Positions 17,103-26,196 are shown, counted from the stretch's first letter. The stretch is 64,000 nucleotides of DNA from Saprospiraceae bacterium (GCA_020848995.1 JADLHA010000048.1:124001-188000), one strand, 5' to 3'. Numbers and translations: made by a program. Notes: generated by a model not told the origin, from the letters alone.

Positions 17103-17981
17103 TCAGTTTTTTTGAGGCCTTCCGAACAAATCCCTTTTAGGCCGATCTTGATCCAACACCGGTTTTTCAATAGGGGCCTGGTCGAGGATTTGCCCTTGAA
17201 GGTAGGGATTGTGAACCCATAAGTTTCCAGACCAATCGTACGCTTCGAATGTTCCGTCCTGAGCCAGAATGACTTCTCCGGTTCGCGGGTCGCTAAAACT
17301 TGAGATGTGGTCAAATGCAATCTGTTTCAAGGAGGGGTCATAGGTAATAACCGGCTGGGCACCCGGTGAATAGTGCAGCACGGCACGAAAATATTTTTCC
17401 ATAGCCCCCCCCTGTACACCCTTCGCAAAAACAGGAGCTCCAAAAAAGAGTTCTCCTTCAGCGAAGCCAAGTACTTCTATGACGCGGTGGCGGGTGCCGT
17501 CTGAAGACTGACTGTACCCAAGCAGAATGTAATGGCCATTGAATGCATCTGGAAGCAGCTTGTAATAGATCGCACCGTACCAGTTGTCCTTACTGAATCG
17601 TTCATAATTTATTTTGCGGTAATTCCGAGTCACGGAATGCCCAATTACGGGTGGCCGTCCTTCGCGGAGCAGACAAAATCCATAGCGGTAATTCCCGGGT
17701 TGAGATTCCCGCTGCCAACTGTAGAGCACAAAGGAATTGTCAGGAGCATGAATTCGCTGAACCGAGGGATGAAATCGCATGCGAGCAGAATCTTCTATCC
17801 CTCGAATCTCCTTCCTCAACATTTGGCTGAATTCGGCAGCAGAATGTTCGCGCAATTCCGGTGAGGAGAGAGAGATCATGGCATCTCCCCAGAATCTTAG
17901 GCTGTCAAATTGGGTTTGTGCCTGGCAAAGCGAAGTGCTGATTGCACATAAAGCAAGTATTTTTAGAAATGGGGTACACAT
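17103..17981 (-). CDS. Secreted protein of unknown function
   Basis: A 292-residue protein with an N-terminal signal peptide ending near CQAQ (about residue 21). The middle part contains NWYGAIYYKLLPD, GHYILLGYSQSSDG and EVLGFAEGELFFGAPVFA, patterns I associate with uncharacterised periplasmic proteins conserved in Bacteroidota; a tyrosine-rich beta structure is likely. No catalytic motif, lipobox or T9SS domain is visible. The acidic-basic C-terminus ends in KRDLFGRPQKN. It follows no operon partner closely (the peroxiredoxin-like gene ends 21 bp upstream on the same strand, so co-transcription is possible). Confidence 0.7.
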   Translation of the reverse strand: MCTPFLKILALCAISTSLCQAQTQFDSLRFWGDAMISLSSPELREHSAAEFSQMLRKEIRGIEDSARMRFHPSVQRIHAPDNSFVLYSWQRESQPGNYRYGFCLLREGRPPVIGHSVTRNYRKINYERFSKDNWYGAIYYKLLPDAFNGHYILLGYSQSSDGTRHRVIEVLGFAEGELFFGAPVFAKGVQGGAMEKYFRAVLHYSPGAQPVITYDPSLKQIAFDHISSFSDPRTGEVILAQDGTFEAYDWSGNLWVHNPYLQGQILDQAPIEKPVLDQDRPKRDLFGRPQKN

Positions 17982-18002
17982 GCTGGTAAAACGCGGGACC
18001 CA

Positions 18003-18536
18003 TCAGACTTTAGTATGTGACGGACATGCTACCATGTTTATATAATCAGGTTTGTCCGAGGCAAATTTGTGTCTGAATTCAGAGATAATCTTCCCTCTCG
18101 AGAGGATGAAAACTCCTGGCATCTGGAAGCCATCCCCCAATTGAGCCCCAAATCCGTGACCCTTGATCAGACCCGCTTCGATGCTTCGGAACCATGAACG
18201 GAAACCAAACAACTGGTTGAAGGTGCCCTTAACCAATCCGAATTCCTGGTAAAAGCGGCAATCGGGATCGGACACCCTGTGGCAATCGAGCAAATCGTAT
18301 TTTTGGAAATACTTGAATGCAAGGTCATCTTTGGCCATGTGAACCAAAACCAGGCGCACGCCGCGATTGGCAATGTCGCCTTTCATTTGAGACAATTCCT
18401 GCATGGCCTCGCGGCAGAAGGTGCAGCCGAAATGACGCAAAAAGACGAGCATCACCTCCCCTTCCTGGTTGATCTGCCATAGGGTTTTCCCATCCTGATC
18501 AACCATCTCAGCCATGACTTCGCGCAAACGAATCAT
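18003..18536 (-). CDS. Peroxiredoxin-like (AhpC/TSA, PRXL2-type) protein
   Basis: A 177-residue thioredoxin-fold protein. HFGCTFCREAM (around residues 35-45) provides a CxxC pair at the start of the first helix, and VRLVLVHMAKDD plus MPGVFILSRGKII give the following strands with a cis-proline. This pattern matches the peroxiredoxin-like/SelL-related family rather than classic AhpC. It probably reduces peroxides or protein disulfides in the cytoplasm; no signal peptide is present. It lies upstream of, and may be co-transcribed with, the secreted protein of unknown function. Confidence 0.8.
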   Translation of the reverse strand: MIRLREVMAEMVDQDGKTLWQINQEGEVMLVFLRHFGCTFCREAMQELSQMKGDIANRGVRLVLVHMAKDDLAFKYFQKYDLLDCHRVSDPDCRFYQEFGLVKGTFNQLFGFRSWFRSIEAGLIKGHGFGAQLGDGFQMPGVFILSRGKIISEFRHKFASDKPDYINMVACPSHTKV

Positions 18537-18641
18537 AGCAAAACAACACCTTTGACGAACAAAGGTTTATTACCTGGATTGTGATTTCCGTCGTTACACT
18601 CCCGGCAGGGGCCGTGCGATTGGATTGGAAATGCGCGTTGT

Positions 18642-19568
18642 TTACAACCGGTCGTAAACATCCATGGTGTTTCGCACCTCGGCTGCTGAGGCCGCAAGCA
18701 TGGACCGCTCATTGGCTCCCAGATCGAGTTCCAGAATTTGCTCTACCCCGTTTGCGCCGAGTTTGACCGGTACGCCAACGAAAACGTCGTTCAGGCCGTA
18801 TTGTCCTTCCAGCCTTACACAGCAGGGAAAGATGCGCTTTTCGTCTTTGGCAATGGCTTCAACCATTTGAGCCGCTGCTGCGCCCGGAGCATACCAGGCA
18901 GAGGTTCCCATGAGCTTGACCAGTTCGCCACCACCCACTTTTGTGCGTTCGACAATGGCATTCAACCGATCGGAGTCGATGAGTTCTGTTACCGGAATTC
19001 CCGAAACGGTGGTGTACCGGGGCAAGGGAACCATGGAATCGCCATGTCCACCCATGAGCAGGGCTTGTATATCTTTGGGAGAGACGTCCAGCGCCTCGGC
19101 CAGAAAAGCCCGATATCGGGCTGTGTCTAAAATGCCAGCCATTCCAATCACCCGTGAGGAAGGAAGCCCGGAGACTTTGTACGCGGCATAGGTCATGACA
19201 TCGAGCGGATTGGAGACCACGATGATGATGGGGTTTTTACTGTACTCCATAATGGACTTTGTCACCGCATTGACAATGCCGGCGTTCGTGCTGATCAGGT
19301 CGTCACGGGACATTCCCGGCTTGCGCGGGAGTCCTGCGGTGATAACTACCACATCTGAATTTGCCGTGTCGCGGTAATCTTCCGTCCCCATCATCCGCGT
19401 CGAATAATGGTCAATCGGCGCCTGCTGAAAACTGTCCAAAGCCTTGCCCCTGGCCATGTCAGCCTTGATGTCCACTAAAGCAATTTCTTTTACGAAATCC
19501 TTGTGAGCCAATACGTTAGCAACGGTTGCTCCTACATTGCCGGCACCCACGACGGTAACTTTTCTCAT
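18642..19568 (-). CDS. mdh: Malate dehydrogenase (LDH-like)
   Basis: A 308-residue NAD-dependent malate dehydrogenase of the LDH-like group. The Rossmann glycine motif VVGAGNVGATVAN opens the protein, with D34 in LVDIKAD marking NAD preference. GLPRKPGMSRDDL carries the substrate-binding arginines (Arg rather than Gln at the specificity position, favouring oxaloacetate), and MGGHGDSMVPL holds the catalytic histidine. It interconverts malate and oxaloacetate in the TCA cycle; sucC of the same cycle lies 3 kb away on the other strand. A -7 box (TAGTTTTG) precedes it and overlaps the promoter of the divergent protease gene. Confidence 0.97.
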   Translation of the reverse strand: MRKVTVVGAGNVGATVANVLAHKDFVKEIALVDIKADMARGKALDSFQQAPIDHYSTRMMGTEDYRDTANSDVVVITAGLPRKPGMSRDDLISTNAGIVNAVTKSIMEYSKNPIIIVVSNPLDVMTYAAYKVSGLPSSRVIGMAGILDTARYRAFLAEALDVSPKDIQALLMGGHGDSMVPLPRYTTVSGIPVTELIDSDRLNAIVERTKVGGGELVKLMGTSAWYAPGAAAAQMVEAIAKDEKRIFPCCVRLEGQYGLNDVFVGVPVKLGANGVEQILELDLGANERSMLAASAAEVRNTMDVYDRL

Positions 19569-19592
19569 ATTTTGTGCGTTATTAGATTAAAA

Positions 19593-19624
19593 TTGCAAAA
19601 CTAAGGGTCGAAGCCTTAATTTTG
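19593..19624 (+). promoter_or_regulatory. Promoter of the first M43-like protease gene
   Basis: TTG (19593-19595), a 21 bp spacer and TAATTTTG (19617-19624), with the ATG ten bases later. The -7 box of divergent mdh (19596-19603) lies within its spacer. Confidence 0.62.
19596..19603 (-). promoter_or_regulatory. -7 promoter box for mdh
   Basis: TAGTTTTG on the minus strand fits TAnnTTTG and is 27 bp before the mdh ATG. No TTG is seen at the -33 distance. Confidence 0.5.
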
Positions 19625-19634
19625 CCTGCTTTCT

Positions 19635-21215
19635 ATGAAGAACACATTTAAAAATATTTACATGAATAGAGTACTCAGTTGCGGGATTTTGGCTTTGTTT
19701 TTAGCGGCAGCAACCCAGCTTCCGGCTCAATCGACCGGCATTTGTGGGAGTGGCGTTGTTGAGAATGCTCTGATCAAGCAACGGATGTTGAAAAACCGGG
19801 AGGAGTGGAAGGACAAAATCCTGCCTCGCGGTGGGGCAATTACCTACATTCCGGTGAACCTCTGGCTGATGGCCAATGACAATGGTGTGGGAAGGCTTTC
19901 CATTGCTCGTGCAATTGATCTGTTGTGTTGCCTGAACAACAGCGTCTACAAAGAAATGGATTTTCAATTTTACCTGAACAAAATCTTGTTTGAAAACCGG
20001 TCCTATGTTTACGATGATCCAAGCAGCCAACTCGGGGAGGCATACATCCGTTCTTACATGCTTTCCAATAAAAATGCCGTAAACATTTTTGTTTGCAAAG
20101 TCGCCCGGGCCTCGGATCCGAATGTACTGGCATTTTACAACCCGCAGGGGGACTACATCGTCACCAATAAAGATTACGTAAATTCCAATTGCTCTACGCT
20201 GGCCCATGAAATTGGCCATTACTTCTCCCTACCGCATACATTCTTCGGATGGGAAAGTACAGATTACAACTCGATCACTTCAAATTGTACAAAACCGACT
20301 CCGCTCGTAGTGAGTTATGCTGGAGGCACGGTGAATGTGGAGTTTGTTAGCCGAGACAAACCGGGTACAGGTGGCAAATTGTTGTGCGAGCAGTCGGCAG
20401 ACGGTTTTTGCGATACGCCCGCAGATTACAATCTGGGACTTGGGTGGATGGGTGGATGCAATTATGATGGCTGTGCAAAGGACCCAGACGATCAGAAACT
20501 GGATCCCATGGAGACTAACCTGATGAGCTATTTCCTGAATTGCATTGCGACGTTTACCCCTCAACAACGCGCTGCCATCCTCAAAGACTACCTGAGTTCA
20601 GATCGCAACTATCTTCGCAGGACACCGGAATATTCACCCCTACCGGAGATTACCGGACAATTGGTGTACAATTTCCCTACCAATGCGAACCCGCCCCCTG
20701 GTTACGATATGGTGCAGTTTGATTGGGAGGATGTGCCAAACGCAACCACTTACTTCTTTGAGATCGCAGAAAATACGGGGTTATCCTTAAACTACCAGTC
20801 TTTCAGGCTTACGCGCACGGATACGGTGCTGACCAACCTGGTCAAAAACAAAACTTACCACTGGAAAGTCACGCCCTACAACAGCAATAGCTTTTGCCTG
20901 GTGCCCCGGCTGATCACGTTTAAGAACCCAAGCTGGACAGTGGCTACGGAAGACGCCGGGAATGAAAGCCGGATGCCTCAGTTTATTTTGAACGAGGACG
21001 GCTCAGCGATGGTCCGCTTCAATTCCGAGCATGCTCAAGCCATTTCTTTACAGCTTCTAGATGTGAAAGGTACTGTTGTCCGGAACGCTACCCTGCATGC
21101 AAATCCGGGCGTAAATGCGGTTGAACTTGGCACCTTTGCTCCGGGCATATATTTCTGGCATTGGACGGAGGCAGGTAACCGCAAGGTGCGTTCCGGTAAG
21201 ATTTCCATTTACTAA
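19635..21215 (+). CDS. Secreted M43-like metzincin protease with T9SS sorting domain (copy 1)
   Basis: A 526-residue protein with a signal peptide ending near 31. The catalytic domain has HEIGHYFSLPH at 191-201, which gives three zinc-binding histidines and the catalytic glutamate of metzincins, but a serine (198) stands where HExxHxxGxxH normally has glycine. NLMSY around 294-298 is the Met-turn. CDTPADY (about 258-264) is typical of pappalysin (M43) proteases. A fibronectin type III-like domain (about 335-435) and a T9SS C-terminal domain (LLDVKGTVV, APGIYFW) follow. Expected to be an extracellular endopeptidase. The next gene is a paralogue 12 bp downstream. Confidence 0.88.
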   Translation: MKNTFKNIYMNRVLSCGILALFLAAATQLPAQSTGICGSGVVENALIKQRMLKNREEWKDKILPRGGAITYIPVNLWLMANDNGVGRLSIARAIDLLCCLNNSVYKEMDFQFYLNKILFENRSYVYDDPSSQLGEAYIRSYMLSNKNAVNIFVCKVARASDPNVLAFYNPQGDYIVTNKDYVNSNCSTLAHEIGHYFSLPHTFFGWESTDYNSITSNCTKPTPLVVSYAGGTVNVEFVSRDKPGTGGKLLCEQSADGFCDTPADYNLGLGWMGGCNYDGCAKDPDDQKLDPMETNLMSYFLNCIATFTPQQRAAILKDYLSSDRNYLRRTPEYSPLPEITGQLVYNFPTNANPPPGYDMVQFDWEDVPNATTYFFEIAENTGLSLNYQSFRLTRTDTVLTNLVKNKTYHWKVTPYNSNSFCLVPRLITFKNPSWTVATEDAGNESRMPQFILNEDGSAMVRFNSEHAQAISLQLLDVKGTVVRNATLHANPGVNAVELGTFAPGIYFWHWTEAGNRKVRSGKISIY

Positions 21216-21227
21216 GTACTATCTACC

Positions 21228-22700
21228 ATGCGTTGTTTTTTGATCGCTTCTCTTTTGGCTTTGGCCGATATGGCCACAGCCCAGTTGCCGTTTTGTGGCA
21301 CTCGCACTTCTGATCAGCAGCACATGCTGGATGCGGTCCAATTCCAAGCCGAGCGCGGTCGCAAGGATCAGGGGACGGTTTACATCCCGTTGAAAGTGCA
21401 CAGTGTGACCAATGACGGGTCAACGTCCCATTATTCAGCGTGGGCTTTGTTTGAATCGCTGTGTACCTTGAATGCGGATTTCCTCCCCTCGGGCATACAG
21501 TTTTTTCTGGAAGAGGATATTCACTACATCGCCAACACTTCCTGGAACCACCATCCGGAATATGAGAAGGGAGAAGAGATGATGCTCCAGAACAATGTGC
21601 CCGGGATGGTCAATTGCTACATTGTTTCTGATCCCGCTGGAAATTGCGGATACTTCACGTATGCAGGCGATGCTGTGGCCCTCAACAAATCATGCCTTGG
21701 TGTGAGAAGTCATACGTGGGCTCACGAACTGGGACATTTCTTTTCCCTGCCTCATACCTTTTACGGTTGGGAAGGGGTAGATTATTCCAACGGCAAGAAA
21801 ACATCTGAGTATCAGTCGAGGGTTTCTACCCAAATTGAAAACAAAGAAAGGATTCTCTGTAGGCATCAGGCAGACCGGTTTTGCGATACTTATCCAGATT
21901 ACATTTCCAACCGGTGGACATGCAGTCCGGATGGCTTTAGCCAGATCATCATGCGCGACCTGCATGACAGTACCTTCAGGGCAGACGGTTCGCTGTTTAT
22001 GTCCTATTCAGGCGATTTGTGTATGAATCGGTTTAGCGCTGATCAAATGGACGCAATGCATCAAAGCATTGAAGGCCCCAGGTTTGACCTGCAACGGCCG
22101 GACATCCTGCCGCGCTCGCTTGGAGCGGATTCGCTGAATCTCATTTATCCCGGTGAAGGTCAGACCGTAGGAGGTAAAAAGCTCCAGCTAACATGGGAAA
22201 AGGTAGCGGGTGCCAGCTATTACGTGCTGCAGATCAGCAGGACGAACAACTTCTCTGTTGTCATCAAAAACCATTTGTTAAGGACAAATGCAGCACTCAT
22301 TGATTCTCTGACTCCCGGAAAAGACTATTGGTGGAGAGTCCGTGCATACAATGAGTTCGTTTTTTGCGCGATTGAATCCTCTGTGGGGACTTTTACTACA
22401 GAAAGCCTGCCGGTTTCTGTATGGGATCAGGGTGAGCCCCACCGCACGCTAATCATTTCTCCGAATCCGGTTGTATCGGGTTCTTATGTACAAGTTATGA
22501 CCGCCGATCGCCAATACGGTAACGGACCGGCTGAGCTCCACGACCTTCAGGGCAACGTTTTCGCAAAACTCAATCCCATCTGGCAAGGCGAAATCTGCTA
22601 TTTGCAGATACCTCCGGAGGCTAAAGGAATGTTCATACTAAGATTGATCACATCTTCTGGACCATCTCAGACTAAACTCATCATCAACAACAACCAATGA
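21228..22700 (+). CDS. Secreted M43-like metzincin protease with T9SS sorting domain (copy 2)
   Basis: A 490-residue paralogue of the preceding gene with the same layout: signal peptide (1-18), catalytic domain with HELGHFFSLPH at 166-176 (same serine replacing the usual glycine), CDTYPDY, an FMSYSG Met-turn, a fibronectin-like domain (about 300-395, including YYVLQISRTNNF and WWRVRAYNEF) and a T9SS sorting domain at the end (NPVVSGSYVQV, MFILRLI). The shared HTFYGWE/HTFFGWE extension after the zinc motif shows the two arose by tandem duplication. Its last four bases (ATGA) overlap the sucC start, so the protease pair and sucC are likely on one transcript. Confidence 0.88.
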   Translation: MRCFLIASLLALADMATAQLPFCGTRTSDQQHMLDAVQFQAERGRKDQGTVYIPLKVHSVTNDGSTSHYSAWALFESLCTLNADFLPSGIQFFLEEDIHYIANTSWNHHPEYEKGEEMMLQNNVPGMVNCYIVSDPAGNCGYFTYAGDAVALNKSCLGVRSHTWAHELGHFFSLPHTFYGWEGVDYSNGKKTSEYQSRVSTQIENKERILCRHQADRFCDTYPDYISNRWTCSPDGFSQIIMRDLHDSTFRADGSLFMSYSGDLCMNRFSADQMDAMHQSIEGPRFDLQRPDILPRSLGADSLNLIYPGEGQTVGGKKLQLTWEKVAGASYYVLQISRTNNFSVVIKNHLLRTNAALIDSLTPGKDYWWRVRAYNEFVFCAIESSVGTFTTESLPVSVWDQGEPHRTLIISPNPVVSGSYVQVMTADRQYGNGPAELHDLQGNVFAKLNPIWQGEICYLQIPPEAKGMFILRLITSSGPSQTKLIINNNQ

Positions 22701-23902
22701 ACCTTCACGAATATCAGGGAAAATCAATCCTGCAACAGTTTGGTATCGCAGTTCAGCGTGGTGTGCTGGTTGAAAAGGTAAATGACATTGAAAAGGCTTA
22801 CGATCGTTTGGTTGCAGAAACCGATACCCGCTATGTCGTCGTTAAGGCACAAATACATGCAGGAGGTCGCGGGAAAGGTGGTGGGATCAAGCTGGCCAAG
22901 TCAAGCCTTGAGGTGAGCGAGATCGCTGCAAACATCCTTGGAATGCAGCTAAGGACACCTCAGACTCCAGGCGGCATGGAAGGGGAAGGAAAAGTGGTTC
23001 GCAAAATCTTTCTTGCAGAAGATTCCTATGCTCCGGATTTTGATAAATGCAAAGAGTATTATTTTTCAGTTTTGACCGATCGCGGTGCTCAGAGAAATGT
23101 CATCATCTATTCACCACAAGGGGGAATGGACATCGAAAAGGTTGCTGAAGAAACTCCGGAACTGGTTTACAAAGAATTTATCGATCCGGTAATCGGTCTG
23201 ATGGACTTCCAGGCTCGCAAGATTGCTTTCCGCCTTGGGCTCGAAGGAAAGGCATTTAAGGAAATGGGGGCGTTTGTCAAGGCATTGTACAAGCTTTTTG
23301 TGGAAAAGGACCTGACTTTGGCGGAAATCAATCCTACACTGATCAATGCTTCGGGATCTGTCGTGGCGGTTGACTGCAAGATGAGTATCGACGACAACGC
23401 TCTGTACCGACATCCGGAATTGGAAGCCATGCGCGATGAAACAGAAGAAGATCCGGCTGAACTCGAGGCGCGTTCATATCATTTGAACTATGTAAAACTG
23501 GACGGGAATGTCGGATGTATGGTCAACGGTGCCGGGCTTGCCATGGCTACTATGGACATCATCAAGCTCTCTGGTGGGAATCCTGCAAATTTTTTGGATG
23601 TTGGAGGAACCGCAGACGCACAGAGAGTTGAACAGGCTTTTCGCATCATTTTAAAAGATCCTGCCGTAAAGGCGATCTTGGTCAATATATTTGGAGGCAT
23701 CGTGCGATGCGACCGCGTGGCCCAAGGCATCGTGGATGCGTACCGGAACATGGGCAATATTGCTGTTCCGATCATCGTAAGACTTCAGGGAACCAATGCC
23801 GAGCTCGCCAAGGAAATGATCGATGCTTCGGGTTTGAAAGTACATAGCGCCATTGCGCTGCAGGATGCCGCGGATCTGGTCAAATCCGTATTGTCAGAGT
23901 AA
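22697..23902 (+). CDS. sucC: Succinyl-CoA synthetase (ADP-forming) subunit beta
   Basis: A 401-residue SucC with an ATP-grasp fold: MNLHEYQGKSILQQFGI, the KAQIHAGGRGKGGG ATP-binding loop, NPAnFLDVGGTAD (the CoA-ligase part) and VNIFGGIVRCDRVAQGI. With SucD it converts succinyl-CoA, phosphate and ADP to succinate, CoA and ATP in the TCA cycle. sucD is not adjacent. The start ATG overlaps the stop of an unrelated secreted protease gene, an unusual arrangement for a core metabolic gene. No separate promoter is obvious inside the end of the protease gene. Confidence 0.97.
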   Translation: MNLHEYQGKSILQQFGIAVQRGVLVEKVNDIEKAYDRLVAETDTRYVVVKAQIHAGGRGKGGGIKLAKSSLEVSEIAANILGMQLRTPQTPGGMEGEGKVVRKIFLAEDSYAPDFDKCKEYYFSVLTDRGAQRNVIIYSPQGGMDIEKVAEETPELVYKEFIDPVIGLMDFQARKIAFRLGLEGKAFKEMGAFVKALYKLFVEKDLTLAEINPTLINASGSVVAVDCKMSIDDNALYRHPELEAMRDETEEDPAELEARSYHLNYVKLDGNVGCMVNGAGLAMATMDIIKLSGGNPANFLDVGGTADAQRVEQAFRIILKDPAVKAILVNIFGGIVRCDRVAQGIVDAYRNMGNIAVPIIVRLQGTNAELAKEMIDASGLKVHSAIALQDAADLVKSVLSE

Positions 23903-24236
23903 GTGGAGTGTAACTTATTCGCCATGGGCAATTCATAACTGCCCTTCCCGTTTCAGATCAGCTAAGTAAATGCTATTGAGTCTGGAGTCCCGGGTATTTT
24001 ATGGGATCATTCTCCGAGAGAATACCATCGAAGAATTCTATTTGCTGCCTCGTGTCGCTATTGATGAGCTGCAGTATCGCCTGGTATCATCATTGTCCGC
24101 GAGCGTGTACTTGATCGTGCAGAGATACTCCTGCAGATTGACGATAAAAGGGAAGACAGCTAGGGGACTTGACTGACGAATATTCTTTTCGGTCGCAGCA
24201 GGCTTGAGTCCCCAGCTCGGGATAGAAGAGTTCTCA
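23903..24236 (+). other. Intergenic region between sucC and the LptF/G permease gene
   Basis: About 330 bp between converging genes. A hairpin after sucC is listed separately. A 68-codon open frame (23970-24176, plus) exists, but it has no promoter box, no recognisable domain and no ribosome-binding context, so I do not call it a gene. No RNA gene is recognised. Confidence 0.55.
23926..23944 (+). terminator. Possible sucC terminator hairpin
   Basis: GGGCAATT and AACTGCCC form an 8 bp stem with one mismatch and a CAT loop, 23 bp after the sucC stop. The following bases are only moderately T-rich, so termination is uncertain. Confidence 0.4.
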
Positions 24237-25718
24237 TTACTTTAATGTACCCCTTGCGGTGCGGGATTTTATGAGCAGGCGAAGATCCTGTATTGCATTC
24301 CGGTCCCGCATGGCGCTCCACGTGAGAAATACACCGGGAAGCACAAGGATTGCAACAGGAAGCCAAGCTCCAATCGTGCTGTCGATCCTGAGTCCTTCCG
24401 AAAGTCGCTTGCAAAATGTATTCATCAGGATGTAGGCAACAAAAACCAATATGCAAAGGATCAGTGGATAACCGTAACCCCCTTTTCTTACAATGGCACC
24501 AAGGGGGGCACCAATAAATATGAATAGAAAACATACAAAAGCAAGGGCCTTTTTCAATTGTAATTCGTAATTGATTTTGGCAATCAATTTGTACTGCTGC
24601 TTATCTTCTGATTTTTTGGAGTCCAACCTGTTTTTCTCGATTTCTACACTTCTCAAAACACTCAATCTGTATTTCGCATAATAAGCGGCATCACGATGCC
24701 TCCAAACGGTCAATAGACTATCAATTTCGAGGGCCTTTTTTTCAAGAAACCCGGGAATCTGCGACGGTGGGGGTGCTCCGGTTGGAGTGGGTGTACCAGA
24801 GATCTTATAAAGGTTACTCACCAGGAAACCCTCCCCCTGGGTGCTTGCAATGAGCGCGAGACTGTCGATTTCTGTTTGAAGCTGTTGGCTATTTTTCATT
24901 TTCCGGTCACCCCGAAAGAGTTCTTCATCCGTTCTGTCGAGTTCAAACTCGCTAAGATCGAATATTTTTGTCAGTTTTTCGAAGCCGATGATCACAAAGG
25001 GAAATTCCGTTTTCCGTGCGGATTGACGCTCCGGGTTTTGATATACAAAACCGTCGAACAATTCCATGACCAAATATCGTTGCTCCGGCGTCACGTACAT
25101 CCGTCCATCTTTTGCTGAAATGACCGATACGTCTTTTGCTGTAGGCGATTTGCTCTGATCATAAATCAGAATGCCGCTTATATCTTTCCCATTCTCCGAT
25201 TTTTCAGCAATGCGTATAGAGTACCCATAAAAATCGTTGTTGAAGACCCCTTCTTCCAGTCCCAGAGTTGGCTTTTGTCGCTTTAGGTCGTGCAATCTGC
25301 TGATGTACTTGAGATTCGACTTGGGTATGATCTGTTCTGAGCAAACGAGAGAAAAAAGTGCAATTGCGGCAGAGAGCAACATCAGAGGCATCATGATGCG
25401 AAACAGTGAAATGCCGGCCGATTTCATGGAGGCGAGTTCGTATCGCTCCCCCAGGTTGCCAAATTGAAATACTCCTGCCAGAAGTACGCCAATTGGCAGC
25501 GCCAGCGGCACAAGTGAAAACGAAAGGTAAAACAGGAATTCAAAGATTACAGCGATGCTTGCTCCCTTCCCGAGAATATCGTCCACGTAAAGCCAAAAAA
25601 CCTGCATGACGAGAACGAAGAGAGCCATGAAAAACGAAACCAGGAACGGAGGTAAGAACCCACGCACCAGCATCGCATCCAGTCGCTTGAGAACATTGAA
25701 TTGTGAAAAGGGATCCAA
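24237..25718 (-). CDS. LptF/LptG family permease (YjgP/YjgQ)
   Basis: A 493-residue membrane protein of the LptF/LptG family, part of the ABC transporter that extracts lipopolysaccharide from the inner membrane. The N-terminal half has the family opening LVRGFLPPFLVSFFMALFV and transmembrane segments to about 120, including ELASMKSAGISLFRIMMP, the coupling-helix region. A large periplasmic beta-jellyroll domain follows (about 135-380), then three C-terminal membrane segments (about 390-475). The reading frame begins at a TTG at 25718; the first ATG is at 25673 and would remove residues that align with the family start, so the TTG is preferred with some doubt. It is 29 bp downstream of a SPOR-domain gene. 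Confidence 0.9.
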   Translation of the reverse strand: MDPFSQFNVLKRLDAMLVRGFLPPFLVSFFMALFVLVMQVFWLYVDDILGKGASIAVIFEFLFYLSFSLVPLALPIGVLLAGVFQFGNLGERYELASMKSAGISLFRIMMPLMLLSAAIALFSLVCSEQIIPKSNLKYISRLHDLKRQKPTLGLEEGVFNNDFYGYSIRIAEKSENGKDISGILIYDQSKSPTAKDVSVISAKDGRMYVTPEQRYLVMELFDGFVYQNPERQSARKTEFPFVIIGFEKLTKIFDLSEFELDRTDEELFRGDRKMKNSQQLQTEIDSLALIASTQGEGFLVSNLYKISGTPTPTGAPPPSQIPGFLEKKALEIDSLLTVWRHRDAAYYAKYRLSVLRSVEIEKNRLDSKKSEDKQQYKLIAKINYELQLKKALAFVCFLFIFIGAPLGAIVRKGGYGYPLILCILVFVAYILMNTFCKRLSEGLRIDSTIGAWLPVAILVLPGVFLTWSAMRDRNAIQDLRLLIKSRTARGTLK

Positions 25719-25747
25719 TACCGGAAAATCTGTTCAACAATATTAAG

Positions 25748-26128
25748 TTAGTTCATGCCACGCTTTATAAAGTAAGGGATCCGGGCGATCTGCAATTTTA
25801 CTGCCAATTTGTTCGCCAAGGCTTCGTCTGCAAAACTGTCGATGACGGCAGCGTAAAACTCTGATTCAGGGAAAACGACGATGCCTGCGCTACGGTAGCC
25901 TGCCTTATGCAACTCGCGGATCCTCTTTTCAGCATTCTGTGGAACAAGAAAGCTTCCGCTGACAATGTAAAATTTGGGTGTGAGGGTGTCAGGGGCGCTA
26001 AGAGTTGGGCTCCATGCCGGCCAATGATGGTTTGGTTTAAAATTGTCTGGCTCAGGAAGAGCAGGTAACTGCGGTGCCCAAGCCCAAAAAGGATAAATCA
26101 AAAGGTACATCCAATTGTACAATGCCAT
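25748..26128 (-). CDS. Small SPOR-domain protein
   Basis: A 126-residue protein with a short N-terminal hydrophobic segment (YNWMYLLIYPFWAW), a proline-rich linker, and a C-terminal SPOR domain from about 52 to 122 (FYIVSGSF, AEKRIRELHKAGYRSAGIV, FYAAVIDSFADEALANKLA). SPOR domains bind denuded peptidoglycan glycans at division sites. The hydrophobic segment could be a membrane anchor. A -7 box (TAATTTTG) lies upstream on the minus strand. The gene precedes the LptF/G permease gene by 29 bp and is probably co-transcribed. Confidence 0.85.
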   Translation of the reverse strand: MALYNWMYLLIYPFWAWAPQLPALPEPDNFKPNHHWPAWSPTLSAPDTLTPKFYIVSGSFLVPQNAEKRIRELHKAGYRSAGIVVFPESEFYAAVIDSFADEALANKLAVKLQIARIPYFIKRGMN

Positions 26129-26149
26129 TTAAGATATGAACTGCAGTTG

Positions 26150-26178
26150 TTGAATCTGGCAAAATTAGGCTTTATTTG
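26150..26178 (+). promoter_or_regulatory. Possible promoter of fmt
   Basis: TTG (26150-26152), an 18 bp spacer and TTTATTTG (26171-26178), one mismatch from TAnnTTTG. This would place the transcription start about 14 bases before the TTG start codon at 26197 and argues against translation from the TTG at 26176. Confidence 0.42.
26160..26167 (-). promoter_or_regulatory. -7 promoter box for the SPOR-domain gene
   Basis: TAATTTTG on the minus strand, 31 bp before the ATG. A TTG lies 15 bp further upstream, shorter spacing than usual. Confidence 0.45.
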
Positions 26179-26196
26179 TGGCCAAATTCCTGCAAT

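Noticed and set aside
23970..24176. 68-codon open frame between sucC and the LptF/G permease gene
   Set aside because: No recognisable domain, promoter box or ribosome-binding context; it is probably a chance frame in the spacer.
25673..25675. ATG as the start of the LptF/G permease
   Set aside because: It would remove residues that align with the family N-terminus; the TTG at 25718 is favoured, although the point is not settled.
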